The notes under the pieces are model-generated. The model saw nothing but the letters and a program-made list of their open reading frames with translations, did no database searches and was not told where the DNA came from. Shown here in pieces: positions 45,574 to 57,562 of a stretch of DNA of 64,000 nucleotides. The stretch's first letter is position 1. Each line of letters starts with the position of its first letter. The DNA comes from Alloscardovia omnicolens DSM 21503 (lineage in GTDB: Bacteria; Actinomycetota; Actinomycetes; Actinomycetales; Bifidobacteriaceae): NCBI RefSeq assembly GCF_000420505.1, contig NZ_ATVB01000009.1, positions 1 to 64,000 of the forward strand, given 5' to 3'. The translations under genes and the position numbers were made by a program.

Positions 45574-46428
45574 ATGCTGTACACAGACGAACACCTGCAC
45601 GGACTTTTTACCCCTCCGTCCGCTCAAGACTCCAAATATACACGGGGAGTAGTGGGCTTAGTTACGGGCAGTGAAGAGTATCCTGGAGCAGGTGTTTTGT
45701 CTGTAAGCGCGGCTGCCTCGTGCGGTGCTGGATACGTGCGCTATAGTGGTCCAAGCACAGTTGTGCAGGCATTACTTGGTTTGCATCCCGAAGTAGTGTT
45801 TTCTGCTTCTTCTCACAACCATGTAGATTGCTGGGTGCTGGGAAGCGGTTATGCGGATGCGCGAAGTAACCCGCTTATTGACGAGATAATCCGCAATCTC
45901 GATGCTCAATATGCTGTTATTGATGCAGGAGCTTTAGAAGGTTTTACCACGATGGATCTGAGCGATGAGCAACGTGCTCACTGCGTTCTTACCCCTCACA
46001 CCGGTGAAGCTGCCCGAGTTTTTTCTGCCTTGGGGCACGCACGTTCTGCGCAGGAATGTGCTGATAATCCTGAAGATACAGCACAGAGCTTAGCGCGATT
46101 ACTGGGCTGCACAATGGTTTTGAAAGGCGCTCAGACTGTGGTATCCGATGGCTGTGAAACATTCGTATGTCCTCCTGCTACGCATTGGTTGGCTACTGCT
46201 GGCACAGGAGATGTATTAGCAGGACTTATGGGCGGTGTAATTGCTCAACATGCTCAAGAACTGAGAGCACAACAATATAATCTTGTGCGCATAGCTGCTG
46301 CAGCAGTGCGCGTGCACTCGGTAGCAGCACACATTGCTTCTGGTCAGGGAGAACATGCTCTTAATCTGCTTGATATGACAAAACTCATTCCGCAGTCTAT
46401 AGCGCAACTGAAGGGGGGTGCTGCTTAG
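45574..46428 (+). CDS. nnrD: ADP-dependent NAD(P)H-hydrate dehydratase
   Basis: A 284-residue ribokinase-like enzyme that repairs hydrated NADH and NADPH. It shows KYTRGVVGLVTGSEEYPGAGVLSV, AAASCGAGYVRY, VLTPHTGEAARV and the anion-hole motif TAGTGDVLAGLMGG near residue 210. Many bacteria fuse it to the epimerase NnrE; here it is alone. Its TAG stop shares one base with the next gene's GTG start. Confidence 0.87.
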   Translation: MLYTDEHLHGLFTPPSAQDSKYTRGVVGLVTGSEEYPGAGVLSVSAAASCGAGYVRYSGPSTVVQALLGLHPEVVFSASSHNHVDCWVLGSGYADARSNPLIDEIIRNLDAQYAVIDAGALEGFTTMDLSDEQRAHCVLTPHTGEAARVFSALGHARSAQECADNPEDTAQSLARLLGCTMVLKGAQTVVSDGCETFVCPPATHWLATAGTGDVLAGLMGGVIAQHAQELRAQQYNLVRIAAAAVRVHSVAAHIASGQGEHALNLLDMTKLIPQSIAQLKGGAA

Positions 46429-47234
46429 TGTCTCGCCGCCGTCATCGTAATCATCGAGTGCAGCGTGCCCATGCCTTCGTTACCGATGAACCAGATATTC
46501 CCTTTGATTTACCTGTTCTTTACGAAGACGAGCATATTATCGTCGTAGATAAACCTCATTTCTTACCCACCATGCCGCGCGGTATGTGGTATAAATCTAC
46601 TGCTCTTATGCGTTTGCGTGACATTTTTGGCGAAGACGATATTGTGCCGGCACATCGTTTAGACCGCTTAACCGCAGGCATCGTTGTTTTTGTGCGCGAT
46701 GTTAAAGCACGCGGTAAATATCAGTTACTCTTCCAAAATAAAAAAGCAAGAAAAGTGTATGAATGCTTAGCGCCGATGTCTCCTATCTGCACGCCGCGTT
46801 ATGGAACCGTCCGCCGCGATAATCCGTCAGCACCTTTTCCTCTCGAAAGACGCTCGCATATAGTGAAAGTGCATCATATTTTGCAAGCATTTGAAGAGCC
46901 TGGCGAAGTTAATGCTCATACGCGCATAGAAGTTTCTGGTAATCAGCCTGCAGATGTTGTGCGAGCAGGGTATCGCGCTTACACTCTGTATCCGAGTACA
47001 GGGAAAACGCATCAGCTGCGGGTGCATATGAACGCTTTAGGATTACCGATTTTAGGCGATGATTTTTACCCAGTTATGCGTAAACGTGACGATACGGATT
47101 TTACTCATCCTCTTCAGCTTGTGGCTCGCAGTTTAGAGTTTATTGATCCGTATTCGCATCGCACTATGCGATTTGAATCACGCTATCCGCTGGATGTGAG
47201 CGGACAGAGTTTTAGTGATTCTTCTCGTAAATAA
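46428..47234 (+). CDS. RluA-family RNA pseudouridine synthase
   Basis: A 268-residue synthase. The catalytic-Asp motif is AHRLDRLTAGIVVF near residue 80, preceded by LYEDEHIIVVDKPHFLPTMP and followed by PSTGKTHQLRVHM and LPILGDDFYP. It lacks an S4 domain; the N-terminus is a basic RRRHRNHRV stretch. Target RNA unknown. The PRGMWYKSTAL insertion after the KPH motif is the form seen in actinobacterial relatives. Its 3' end overlaps coaX by 23 bases, tail to tail. Confidence 0.88.
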   Translation: MSRRRHRNHRVQRAHAFVTDEPDIPFDLPVLYEDEHIIVVDKPHFLPTMPRGMWYKSTALMRLRDIFGEDDIVPAHRLDRLTAGIVVFVRDVKARGKYQLLFQNKKARKVYECLAPMSPICTPRYGTVRRDNPSAPFPLERRSHIVKVHHILQAFEEPGEVNAHTRIEVSGNQPADVVRAGYRAYTLYPSTGKTHQLRVHMNALGLPILGDDFYPVMRKRDDTDFTHPLQLVARSLEFIDPYSHRTMRFESRYPLDVSGQSFSDSSRK

Positions 47235-47976
47235 TGCGCATACCCTTAAAAATCAAATCAGGGTCATATATATCAATAAAATCGCTATCGTGTTCAATAA
47301 CGCGCCCAAAACCTCCAGTAGCTACTACCGTAAAATCAGTGCCAGTTTCTTCACGACACTGTTTAATCATGCGTTCAATACCGCCAATAAAACCGTAATA
47401 TAATCCTGTTTGAATAGCACTAAACGTATTTTTCGCCATAACAGTTGACGGCGAGGCAATCTCTACTTCAGGAAGTTGAGCAGTATTACCTGCTAAAGCG
47501 CGTGCAGAGGTGAGCAAACCCGTCTGAATAACGCCCATCGTAATCGCTCCGCTCGTATCTACATAGTTGAAAGTAGTGGCAGTGCCCATATCAATAACCA
47601 AGCAAGGCGTGCCATACAAAGCAGAAGCAGCTACACAATCTACTAAACAGTCTGCTCCCAAAGATTTAGGATCGTCAATGCGCACAGCCATACCTGTTTT
47701 GATGCCTGGCCCTACAACTATAGGGGTTTTGCCTAAGAATTTTTCAATCGAACCGCGGAAAGAATGCATAACGCTCGGAACAACAGAGCACACAATCACA
47801 TCTTCTACGTCATCGGTTGTATAACCGCTTAGAGAGAGAAACTGTAGAAGATGAATGCCGTATTCATCGCTCGTACGCACGCCCGATGTGGTGAGACGGT
47901 AACTATGCGTAATATCTGGACCCTGCATAAAGCCTAAAACAATATTGGTATTGCCAATATCAACAGCGATGAGCAT
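47212..47976 (-). CDS. coaX: Type III pantothenate kinase
   Basis: A 254-residue ASKHA-fold kinase for the first step of coenzyme A synthesis. The phosphate-1 motif is AVDIGNTNIVLGF and the phosphate-2 motif VIDMGTATTFNYVD, with GVIQTGLLTSARAL and ATGGFGRVIEHDSDF. The usual GADR-x-x-N segment reads GADCLVDCV, an Arg-to-Cys and Asn-to-Asp difference. AAGGAGGT precedes ATG. It converges on the pseudouridine synthase gene. Confidence 0.93.
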   Translation of the reverse strand: MLIAVDIGNTNIVLGFMQGPDITHSYRLTTSGVRTSDEYGIHLLQFLSLSGYTTDDVEDVIVCSVVPSVMHSFRGSIEKFLGKTPIVVGPGIKTGMAVRIDDPKSLGADCLVDCVAASALYGTPCLVIDMGTATTFNYVDTSGAITMGVIQTGLLTSARALAGNTAQLPEVEIASPSTVMAKNTFSAIQTGLYYGFIGGIERMIKQCREETGTDFTVVATGGFGRVIEHDSDFIDIYDPDLIFKGMRIIYEKNH

Positions 47977-48158
47977 AGAAACCTCCTTCGCGAATGTTCA
48001 ACTGTATTTGATTGTACGTGCTTTGCGTGACGGAGCGTGTGTTTTTAGACGTGAGAAATTCATCTGTGATTCATGTAGGAACAGCTGAGTATAGTTGTGC
48101 ACATACCACGAAACTCTACGAGCAACGACGTCTTGGACGCGGGGACTTAAGGGAGAAA

Positions 48159-49754
48159 ATGAAAAACAATTCACGTGGGCAGTTAAGCATACCTGTCCAA
48201 AGTTTAGACGATGAGCTTAATGCTCGTCGAAAACCATTATTACAAGCAAAAATAAAACCGTGGTGGAGCATGATTGCAGCTGCTCTGGCTGTTGTTGTAA
48301 CACTGACGGGAGTGACGATTGGCTATATCAACCTATCTGAGCGTACTACGAGTAATCGTCTAGCTATAGGTCTTACTTTAGCGCCAACTAATTTAGATTT
48401 ACGCACAACCTCAGGAACAGCACTTGAGCAGTTGCTTATAGGTAATGTATATGAGGCTTTGCTCACGCGCAATTCTGATAACAGCGTGTCTCCCGGTGTA
48501 GCGCAGTCATGGGAGGTCAGTGCTGACCGTAAGCAATATACTTTCCACCTTCATAAGAATATGAGTTTTAGTAATGGACATGTTTTAGATGCTCAGGACG
48601 TGGCCTGGTCAATCCAAACTATGATGGATAAGCAACTGCAAGGCGCGGTTTCTCTGGCGAACTTTGAATCGGTAAAAGCGCTCGATGCTCACACAGTTGT
48701 GCTACGCCTCAGCGCCCCATATTCCGAACTTTTGTGGAATCTGTCGAGCCGTGCAGGTGTGGTCTACGATAAAGATGCAACATACGACGCAAAGACCCAA
48801 GCCGTAGGCTCCGGTCCATATACCATTGCCGCATACAATCCCGGAGTATCCGTTACTCTCCAAGCTCGCCCGAACTACTGGGGGAGCGCACACAAAGCGC
48901 AAGTACGCACTATTGTGCTCAACTATTACGTAGACCCTCAGGCTGCTCTTCACGCTCTGGAATCGAACGATGTGCAAGTCCTCGCACCTATCAGCTCACA
49001 ACTTGCCTCTACCATCGAAAAAGACGAGCGTTTTCAGGTTCAAGCAGGCGACGGCACAGACAAATACGTGTTGGCATTCAACAATCGCAAGGAGCCTTTT
49101 ACCGACAAACGTGTGCGCCGAGCAATTCGCTATGCCATCGACGAAAAATCCATTATCGCCTCGCGAGGAGGAACGGATGCTCTTCTCGGCGGGCCTATTC
49201 CTAGCCTTGATCCTGGCTATGAAGATTTAACAGGACTATACGCTACAGATGTGAAAAAAGCACAATCGTTAATGCAAGAAGCAGGATACAGTCCAAGCAC
49301 ACCACTGAAACTCACCTTGACCTACGCCAATATTTACCCAGCAGAAATTGGTCAACAATTACGCAGCCAGCTGGCCAAAATTGGCATAGATTTAACGGTT
49401 AACCGCACAGAATTTGCCACATGGCTTGCGCAAGTCTACAAGCAGCACAATTTCGACATATCAATGGTTGACCATAACGATAGTCATGACTTTAAGCAGT
49501 GGGCTACGCCAGATTACTATTACGGATACAATAATGCCCAAGTTCAGAAGCTCTATGCCGAAGCTATGGCAGCGCTGAGTGATGAACAGCGCGATACCTT
49601 GCTGGCGAAGGCTGCTCGCATTGTAAGCGAAGATGCCCCAGCTGATTGGATTATGAATTTCCGTGTGGTCTCTGCATGGCGCACAAATGTAGAAGGATTC
49701 CCTGTGAATTTGAATCAAACCGTTTTGCCGTTGTGGGAGGTGAGTGTGCGATGA
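48159..49754 (+). CDS. Membrane-anchored family 5 substrate-binding protein (peptide/nickel type)
   Basis: A 531-residue solute-binding protein. It has no lipobox. Instead a cytoplasmic N-terminus of about 40 residues precedes one transmembrane segment (WSMIAAALAVVVTLTGVTIGYI), leaving the binding domain outside. Family signatures are APTNLDLRTTSGTALEQLL, VSADRKQYTFHLHKNMSFSNG, KDVAWS-type DAQDVAWSI, and AIRYAIDEKSI. ATG 48159 behind AGGGAGA is preferred to the open frame from 48012. It leads a five-gene importer and overlaps the next gene by 4 bases (ATGA). Confidence 0.88.
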   Translation: MKNNSRGQLSIPVQSLDDELNARRKPLLQAKIKPWWSMIAAALAVVVTLTGVTIGYINLSERTTSNRLAIGLTLAPTNLDLRTTSGTALEQLLIGNVYEALLTRNSDNSVSPGVAQSWEVSADRKQYTFHLHKNMSFSNGHVLDAQDVAWSIQTMMDKQLQGAVSLANFESVKALDAHTVVLRLSAPYSELLWNLSSRAGVVYDKDATYDAKTQAVGSGPYTIAAYNPGVSVTLQARPNYWGSAHKAQVRTIVLNYYVDPQAALHALESNDVQVLAPISSQLASTIEKDERFQVQAGDGTDKYVLAFNNRKEPFTDKRVRRAIRYAIDEKSIIASRGGTDALLGGPIPSLDPGYEDLTGLYATDVKKAQSLMQEAGYSPSTPLKLTLTYANIYPAEIGQQLRSQLAKIGIDLTVNRTEFATWLAQVYKQHNFDISMVDHNDSHDFKQWATPDYYYGYNNAQVQKLYAEAMAALSDEQRDTLLAKAARIVSEDAPADWIMNFRVVSAWRTNVEGFPVNLNQTVLPLWEVSVR

Positions 49755-50869
49755 CGGAGATGAAGACAGAGATGACGAAGGCGAGCACGACGACGGAGCC
49801 GAAAAAGATGAAAAAGGCAAAAAAGGCAAAGAATCAGTCAAAAGTCGCAACTGCCCTCAAACGTTTCGCTGTGCTCCTGCTTATGCTGTGGATTGTATCC
49901 GTCGTTATTTTCTTCGCCCTGCGTGTTTTGCCTGGCGATATTGCAGCTATTATGGCTGGAACGAATTCAACTCCAGAAAAATATGAGCAGTTGCGCGCTG
50001 AGTTAGGTCTCAATCGGCCTCTTATTGTGCAGTATGGGCAATGGTTAGGCTCTATTTTTACCGGGCATTTAGGCACGTCTTTGCTCACTGGGCAAGCTAT
50101 GAGCACGCGATTGCTCACGCGTGCGGCGGTGACTTTCCCGCTCATCGTAGTGAGCATGGTTTTAACCCTAGTGATTGCTTTGCCTACGGCCGTGTACTCG
50201 CTCACTTCACGGCACGCTTGGGTGCGCGGTGGACTGCGTGTGATTTCTCAGATTTTGGGCGCCGTTCCTGCATTGTGGGCAGCTTTAGCTCTTATTATTG
50301 TTTTTGGAAAAGGCAACGGAATGCTTAACGTGTTACCAACGCAGGGCTTCCCATCCAATCCTTTGAGTTCACCTGCGAATGTGGTGAGTGCAGCTGCATC
50401 GTTAATTATTCCTGCTTTGTCAGTGAGTATTATTACGGGAGCACATCTTATGCGCTACACCCGCTCTGCAATTGTTGACGTAGAAAAATCTGATTATATT
50501 GCGTGGAGCATGGCTTCAGGAATGACCTATGCTCAGGCTGTGCGCACCACAGGTTTGCGTTTAGCTGCCCCGCAGATTGCATCGGTTGCAGGCGTTACTT
50601 TTGCCTCCATGATTACCGGCGTTCTGACCGTAGAAACCCTCTTTAATCTGCCTGGACTCGCTACTATGCTCATGACAGATTTATCTGAGCGAGACCTCGC
50701 GTCTGTGCAAACTGAGCTATTGCTTTTATCAGCTTTCTTCCTCATTGTGGGATTTGTTATTGACACGATTGTGCGTATGCTCGATCCTCGTCTAAAAACC
50801 TCTGCTCACAGCACTAATACTCGCGCAACACAAGCGATAGAAGTGGATACGAAGAGGCGGGATCAATAA
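49751..50869 (+). CDS. Peptide/nickel ABC transporter permease 1 (DppB/NikB type)
   Basis: A 372-residue permease with six hydrophobic segments. A hydrophilic N-terminus of about 35 residues, rich in Thr, Lys and Met, precedes the first. LRVLPGDIAAIMAGTNSTPEKYEQLRAELGLNRPL is the DppB N-terminal block, and DYIAWSMASGMTYAQAVRTTGLRLA is the EAA loop. GGGAGG precedes ATG 49751. The TAA stop shares a base with the next ATG. Confidence 0.9.
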   Translation: MTEMKTEMTKASTTTEPKKMKKAKKAKNQSKVATALKRFAVLLLMLWIVSVVIFFALRVLPGDIAAIMAGTNSTPEKYEQLRAELGLNRPLIVQYGQWLGSIFTGHLGTSLLTGQAMSTRLLTRAAVTFPLIVVSMVLTLVIALPTAVYSLTSRHAWVRGGLRVISQILGAVPALWAALALIIVFGKGNGMLNVLPTQGFPSNPLSSPANVVSAAASLIIPALSVSIITGAHLMRYTRSAIVDVEKSDYIAWSMASGMTYAQAVRTTGLRLAAPQIASVAGVTFASMITGVLTVETLFNLPGLATMLMTDLSERDLASVQTELLLLSAFFLIVGFVIDTIVRMLDPRLKTSAHSTNTRATQAIEVDTKRRDQ

Positions 50870-51744
50870 TGAAAAACACAGAAAAAACACCTTTAAGAAC
50901 TTTACGTATTATTATCCGCTCCATTCTTATGCGCACAGACGGTTTATTCGCCTGCCTTTTCTGTGCGTTATGGATTATTACTGCCCTCGTTTCGCTGGTA
51001 TGGACTCCATACGATTTGAACATTAGTGATGGTTACAATGTGTGGAGCTCGCCATCTGCTGCGCATTGGCTGGGAACAGATGGAGCAGGTGCAGATATTG
51101 CATCATGGCTTCTGGCAGGATCTGCTACAGAGCTACTTATTGTTATAGCTGTGTCTGTGATTACATGTGTTGTAGGTATTGCAGGAGTATCTGTGACTAT
51201 TAGCCGTCATACTGGTGTGCGCACACTCAGCGTCATTATTATTGATGCTTTAATTTCCATACCAACCATTGTTGTAGCATTGTTATGCGCAGCTCCTCTC
51301 GGAGCAAGTATTGCAGGCATTATTATCGCATGTTCTTTCGCATACAGTCTTAATCTTATGCGCGTTGTGCGTCCTGTAGCAGTGGCTGCCGCGCGCTCGC
51401 CTTACGTTACTTTCGCGCGGTATAAAGGAAAATCACACGGCAGAATTTTTATTGAACATATTCTGCCACAAATCATGCCATCCGTTATTATTAATGTTTC
51501 TCTGGCTGCAGCAACCTCAATGCTTGCGGAATCAGGTTTAACATATCTCGGAGTTGGTGTGCCAAGTCATATTGCATCATGGGGACGATCTTTAGCGAGC
51601 GCGGTCAGCTATGTTACCGTCCATCCGAGCGTAGCAATCTGGCCAGGTTTACTTATTACTCTTGCAGTTCTCAGCGTGAACTTACTGGGCGACGCTCTGC
51701 GAGAAGCAAGTGATCCTGTATCGAACGAAGCATTGAGGCAATAA
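50869..51744 (+). CDS. Peptide/nickel ABC transporter permease 2 (DppC/NikC type)
   Basis: A 291-residue permease with six hydrophobic segments. SAAHWLGTDGAGADIASWLLAG matches the conserved DppC block (HWLGTD). AAARSPYVTFARYKGKSHGRIFIEHILPQIMPSVI holds the EAA loop, and ESGLTYLGVGVPSHIASWG the late conserved block. One-base overlap with permease 1. Confidence 0.92.
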   Translation: MKNTEKTPLRTLRIIIRSILMRTDGLFACLFCALWIITALVSLVWTPYDLNISDGYNVWSSPSAAHWLGTDGAGADIASWLLAGSATELLIVIAVSVITCVVGIAGVSVTISRHTGVRTLSVIIIDALISIPTIVVALLCAAPLGASIAGIIIACSFAYSLNLMRVVRPVAVAAARSPYVTFARYKGKSHGRIFIEHILPQIMPSVIINVSLAAATSMLAESGLTYLGVGVPSHIASWGRSLASAVSYVTVHPSVAIWPGLLITLAVLSVNLLGDALREASDPVSNEALRQ

Positions 51745-51745
51745 T

Positions 51746-52522
51746 ATGAGTGTACAGATTAAAAATCTTTCTGTGAGTTTATGCAATAACCAGTTATTGC
51801 ATAACGTGAATCTTGACGTAGCAGATCATGAACGTATCGGTTTAATCGGTGCCTCGGGTTCAGGAAAATCATTAATAACAAAAGCAATTTTAGGAACTCT
51901 TCCACGTTCTATGAGGGTTGAAGGGCAAATTCTTATTGATGGAGTTAATGTTTTAGAACTCAGTGAGCATGAACGTGCAGCTATGCGCGGTACGTATATG
52001 ACTGCTGTTTTCCAAAATCCTGTGGCAGCTCTTAACCCGGTAGTTTCTGTGCGTGCTAACGTGGAGCTACCTCTTACATTGCATTACAATTTGAGTGCTG
52101 CGGAACGTTTGCACCGCGTGCAGCAAGCTTTAGAAAGCGTTGGCTTAGACAGTGATTTAGTCTCGCGTTACCCTTCAGAACTATCGGGAGGGCAAGCGCA
52201 GAGAGCAGCTATTGCGCAGGCTGTTGTGGCACATCCTCAACTGCTTATTGCTGACGAGCCAACTACTGCTGTTGATTCTATTGTGCAAAAGCAGATTATG
52301 GATGTGCTTGTAGAACGTTCTGATAAGCAGAATTTGAGCGTAATATTTGCTAGTCATGATTTTGCTGTTATTTCTCGGGTAGCTCATCGCTGTTATGTGA
52401 TTAATAACGGTGGGGTTGTAGATAGTGGACGTTTAGAGGAACTATACGAGTCGAGCGTGGACTACACCCGTCAATTGGTTGAAGCTGCACGCAGTATAGC
52501 TGTACGCGGTGAGGGGGAGTGA
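51746..52522 (+). CDS. Peptide/nickel ABC transporter ATPase 1 (DppD/NikD type)
   Basis: A 258-residue ATPase. Walker A GASGSGKSLITKAI, Q-loop AVFQNPVAALNPVV, signature LSGGQAQRAAIAQA, Walker B LLIADEPTTAVD and the switch His ASHDFAV are present. It lacks the C-terminal Cys cluster that many DppD proteins use to bind a [4Fe-4S] cluster, being shorter. It follows the permease after 1 base. Confidence 0.92.
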   Translation: MSVQIKNLSVSLCNNQLLHNVNLDVADHERIGLIGASGSGKSLITKAILGTLPRSMRVEGQILIDGVNVLELSEHERAAMRGTYMTAVFQNPVAALNPVVSVRANVELPLTLHYNLSAAERLHRVQQALESVGLDSDLVSRYPSELSGGQAQRAAIAQAVVAHPQLLIADEPTTAVDSIVQKQIMDVLVERSDKQNLSVIFASHDFAVISRVAHRCYVINNGGVVDSGRLEELYESSVDYTRQLVEAARSIAVRGEGE

Positions 52523-52524
52523 TC

Positions 52525-53217
52525 ATGAGTTTATTATCTTTACGTGAGGTCTCTCATAGTTTTGCAGGTGCGCATGAGCCTGCTGTTCATGCAGTCAGCC
52601 TGAGTGTGAGCGAGGGGGAGCGTGTAGCAATTGTCGGTCAGTCTGGTTCAGGCAAAACCACCGTCTTGAATATTGCGCTCGGTTTTATTACTCCTCAAGC
52701 TGGGGAAGTGGAGATTGCGGATCCAGCGAGCACAGGCTTAGTTTTTCAAAATCCGCTGACTTCTCTTGACCCACGGTGGACTGTGGAACGTATTGTGCGT
52801 GAAGGCTCAACGACTCAGGTGGATCGCTCTGATGTGATTTCTGCTTTGCACAGCATTGACTTGGGAGAGGAATTACTCGGACGGTATGTGAGCGATATTT
52901 CAGGTGGGCAAGCTCAGCGCGTAGCAATTGCACGTGCTTTGCTGAGTAATCCGAGCCTACTGGTAGCTGATGAGCCAGTGAGCGCTGTTGATGTGCTGGG
53001 AAAACAGCATATTATTGAGGCTTTAGCAAGGATTCAGCGCGAACGTAATCTGGCTACCTTAATCGTTCTGCATGATTTAGGTGTTGCGCAACAAGTTTCC
53101 GATACTCTGGTTGTGATGCATCGCGGGCGTATTGTTGAGCAGGGTTCTACACGCGAGATTCTTGCGCATCCTCAACATGAATATACAAAACAACTGATTG
53201 ATGCTGCGCGATGGTGA
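52525..53217 (+). CDS. Peptide/nickel ABC transporter ATPase 2 (DppF/NikE type)
   Basis: A 230-residue ATPase with Walker A GQSGSGKTTVLN, Q-loop LVFQNPLTSLDPRW, signature [14 protein letters not shown], Walker B LLVADEPVSAVD and switch His VLHDLGVA. ATG 52525 is chosen over GTG 52519 because GAGGGGGAG ends 5 bases before it. Last gene of the importer; the substrate (dipeptide, oligopeptide or metal chelate) is open. Confidence 0.92.
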   Translation: MSLLSLREVSHSFAGAHEPAVHAVSLSVSEGERVAIVGQSGSGKTTVLNIALGFITPQAGEVEIADPASTGLVFQNPLTSLDPRWTVERIVREGSTTQVDRSDVISALHSIDLGEELLGRYVSDISGGQAQRVAIARALLSNPSLLVADEPVSAVDVLGKQHIIEALARIQRERNLATLIVLHDLGVAQQVSDTLVVMHRGRIVEQGSTREILAHPQHEYTKQLIDAARW

Positions 53218-53490
53218 GGACGTATTCTGGTTCTTGGGGGTTTAGCAGGGTTTTCGAGGTTGCAGGTGAGTGACTAGCAGTTGTTCTGTGCGATTAACCT
53301 TCACACTGCGTTACATCCGAAGAGCTATTACTCTTACACATTCTGCTTAACCGATTAATACACTGTTATGCCAGTTTTGATGCGGAAAAATGGCTTCACA
53401 AGTGGCATATCGGTTGCGCGTATCGACTTCACGTATGTAGGCAAACTTGCTCTTGGGGTTTCGTGGGGGTGGTTTGATTTGGTATAGTAC

Positions 53491-53587
53491 TCCATGATTC
53501 ATGCACGGCACGAAGACTGCAATCCTTAAAGTGGACGTGGGCGTTGTGTGCGTGCGACGCTAGCAACTTTCAGGAACGTATGAGAGC
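53491..53587 (-). repeat. Inverted, shortened copy of the 22-kb repeat cluster
   Basis: Read on the minus strand, 53587-53532 matches 22143-22198 at 53 of 56 bases, and 53508-53491 matches 22373-22390 exactly (18 bases). The two blocks start 79 bp apart here against 230 bp at 22 kb, so this copy lacks about 151 bp, equal to two repeat units. The rest of the gap 53218-53490 holds only a small AAGAG/CTCTT hairpin near 53320, and no gene. Confidence 0.88.
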
Positions 53588-53627
53588 ACGCCATCACTAT
53601 CAAAACGCAAGCTAGGCGAAAACAAAA

Positions 53628-53663
53628 GTGGGGGGTACAGGTTATTCAACTCTGTACCCCCAC
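53628..53663 (-). terminator. sod terminator
   Basis: GTGGGGGTACAG pairs with CTGTACCCCCCAC across an 11-base loop, about 14 bp after the minus-strand stop, followed on that strand by TTTTGTTTT. Confidence 0.88.
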
Positions 53664-53676
53664 GTGGCTTTTATTG

Positions 53677-54282
53677 TTACTTTAAGCCCTTAGCCTTTGC
53701 CCATGTTTCTGCTGCGTGATCCCAGTTGACGATATTCCACCAAGCCTTCACGTAGTCAGCCTTTACATTCACATAATCCAAGTAGAATGCGTGCTCCCAC
53801 ATGTCGAGCATAACCAGTGGAACAATGTTGACTGGAACATTAGACTGCTGATCGTAGAGCTGGAAGGTTACCAAGCGGTCACCCAAAGCATCCCATGCGA
53901 GAACAGCCCAACCAGAACCCTGCAATCCCAAAGCAGCAGCAGTGAACTGAGCCTGGAACTTTTCAAAGGAACCGAACTGCTTGGTGATTTCTTCGCCGAA
54001 TTCACCATCAGGACGACCCTTACCTTCTGGAGTCAAATTGTTCCAGAAGAAGGTGTGATTAATATGACCACCCAAGTTGAAAGCGAGATTCTTTTCCCAC
54101 AAGTTGATAGCAGCAAAATCGTTCTTATCGCGTGCTTCTTCGAGACGCTCAAGAGCTGTATTAGCGCCTGCTACGTAGTTTGCATGATGCTTATCGTGAT
54201 GAAGCTCCATAATCTTGCCAGAAATATGTGGCTCGAGTGCTGCGTAGTCATATGGCAGTTCAGGGAGAGTGTAAATTGCCAT
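53677..54282 (-). CDS. sodA: Superoxide dismutase, Mn-type
   Basis: A 201-residue Fe/Mn-family enzyme. Metal ligands are His in [13 protein letters not shown], His in [10 protein letters not shown], and Asp/His in [12 protein letters not shown]. The GGHINH glycine and the downstream YDQQSNV glutamine follow the Mn-type Gly/Gln pattern rather than the Fe-type one; cambialism is possible. No export signal. AAGGAGA precedes ATG. Single gene with its own terminator. Confidence 0.95.
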   Translation of the reverse strand: MAIYTLPELPYDYAALEPHISGKIMELHHDKHHANYVAGANTALERLEEARDKNDFAAINLWEKNLAFNLGGHINHTFFWNNLTPEGKGRPDGEFGEEITKQFGSFEKFQAQFTAAALGLQGSGWAVLAWDALGDRLVTFQLYDQQSNVPVNIVPLVMLDMWEHAFYLDYVNVKADYVKAWWNIVNWDHAAETWAKAKGLK

Positions 54283-54386
54283 GATTCTCCTTCTTTAGTG
54301 ACAGAAATAACGTCCCTACTATTTTCGCGCATAAGCGTTCGCAATAAGCCACAATGTGTGAAATATCACGAACGCTTGTATACCAA

Positions 54387-57536
<3,150 letters not shown>

Positions 57537-57562
57537 TTACTCCTCTTTGAGTGAGAGTTCTA

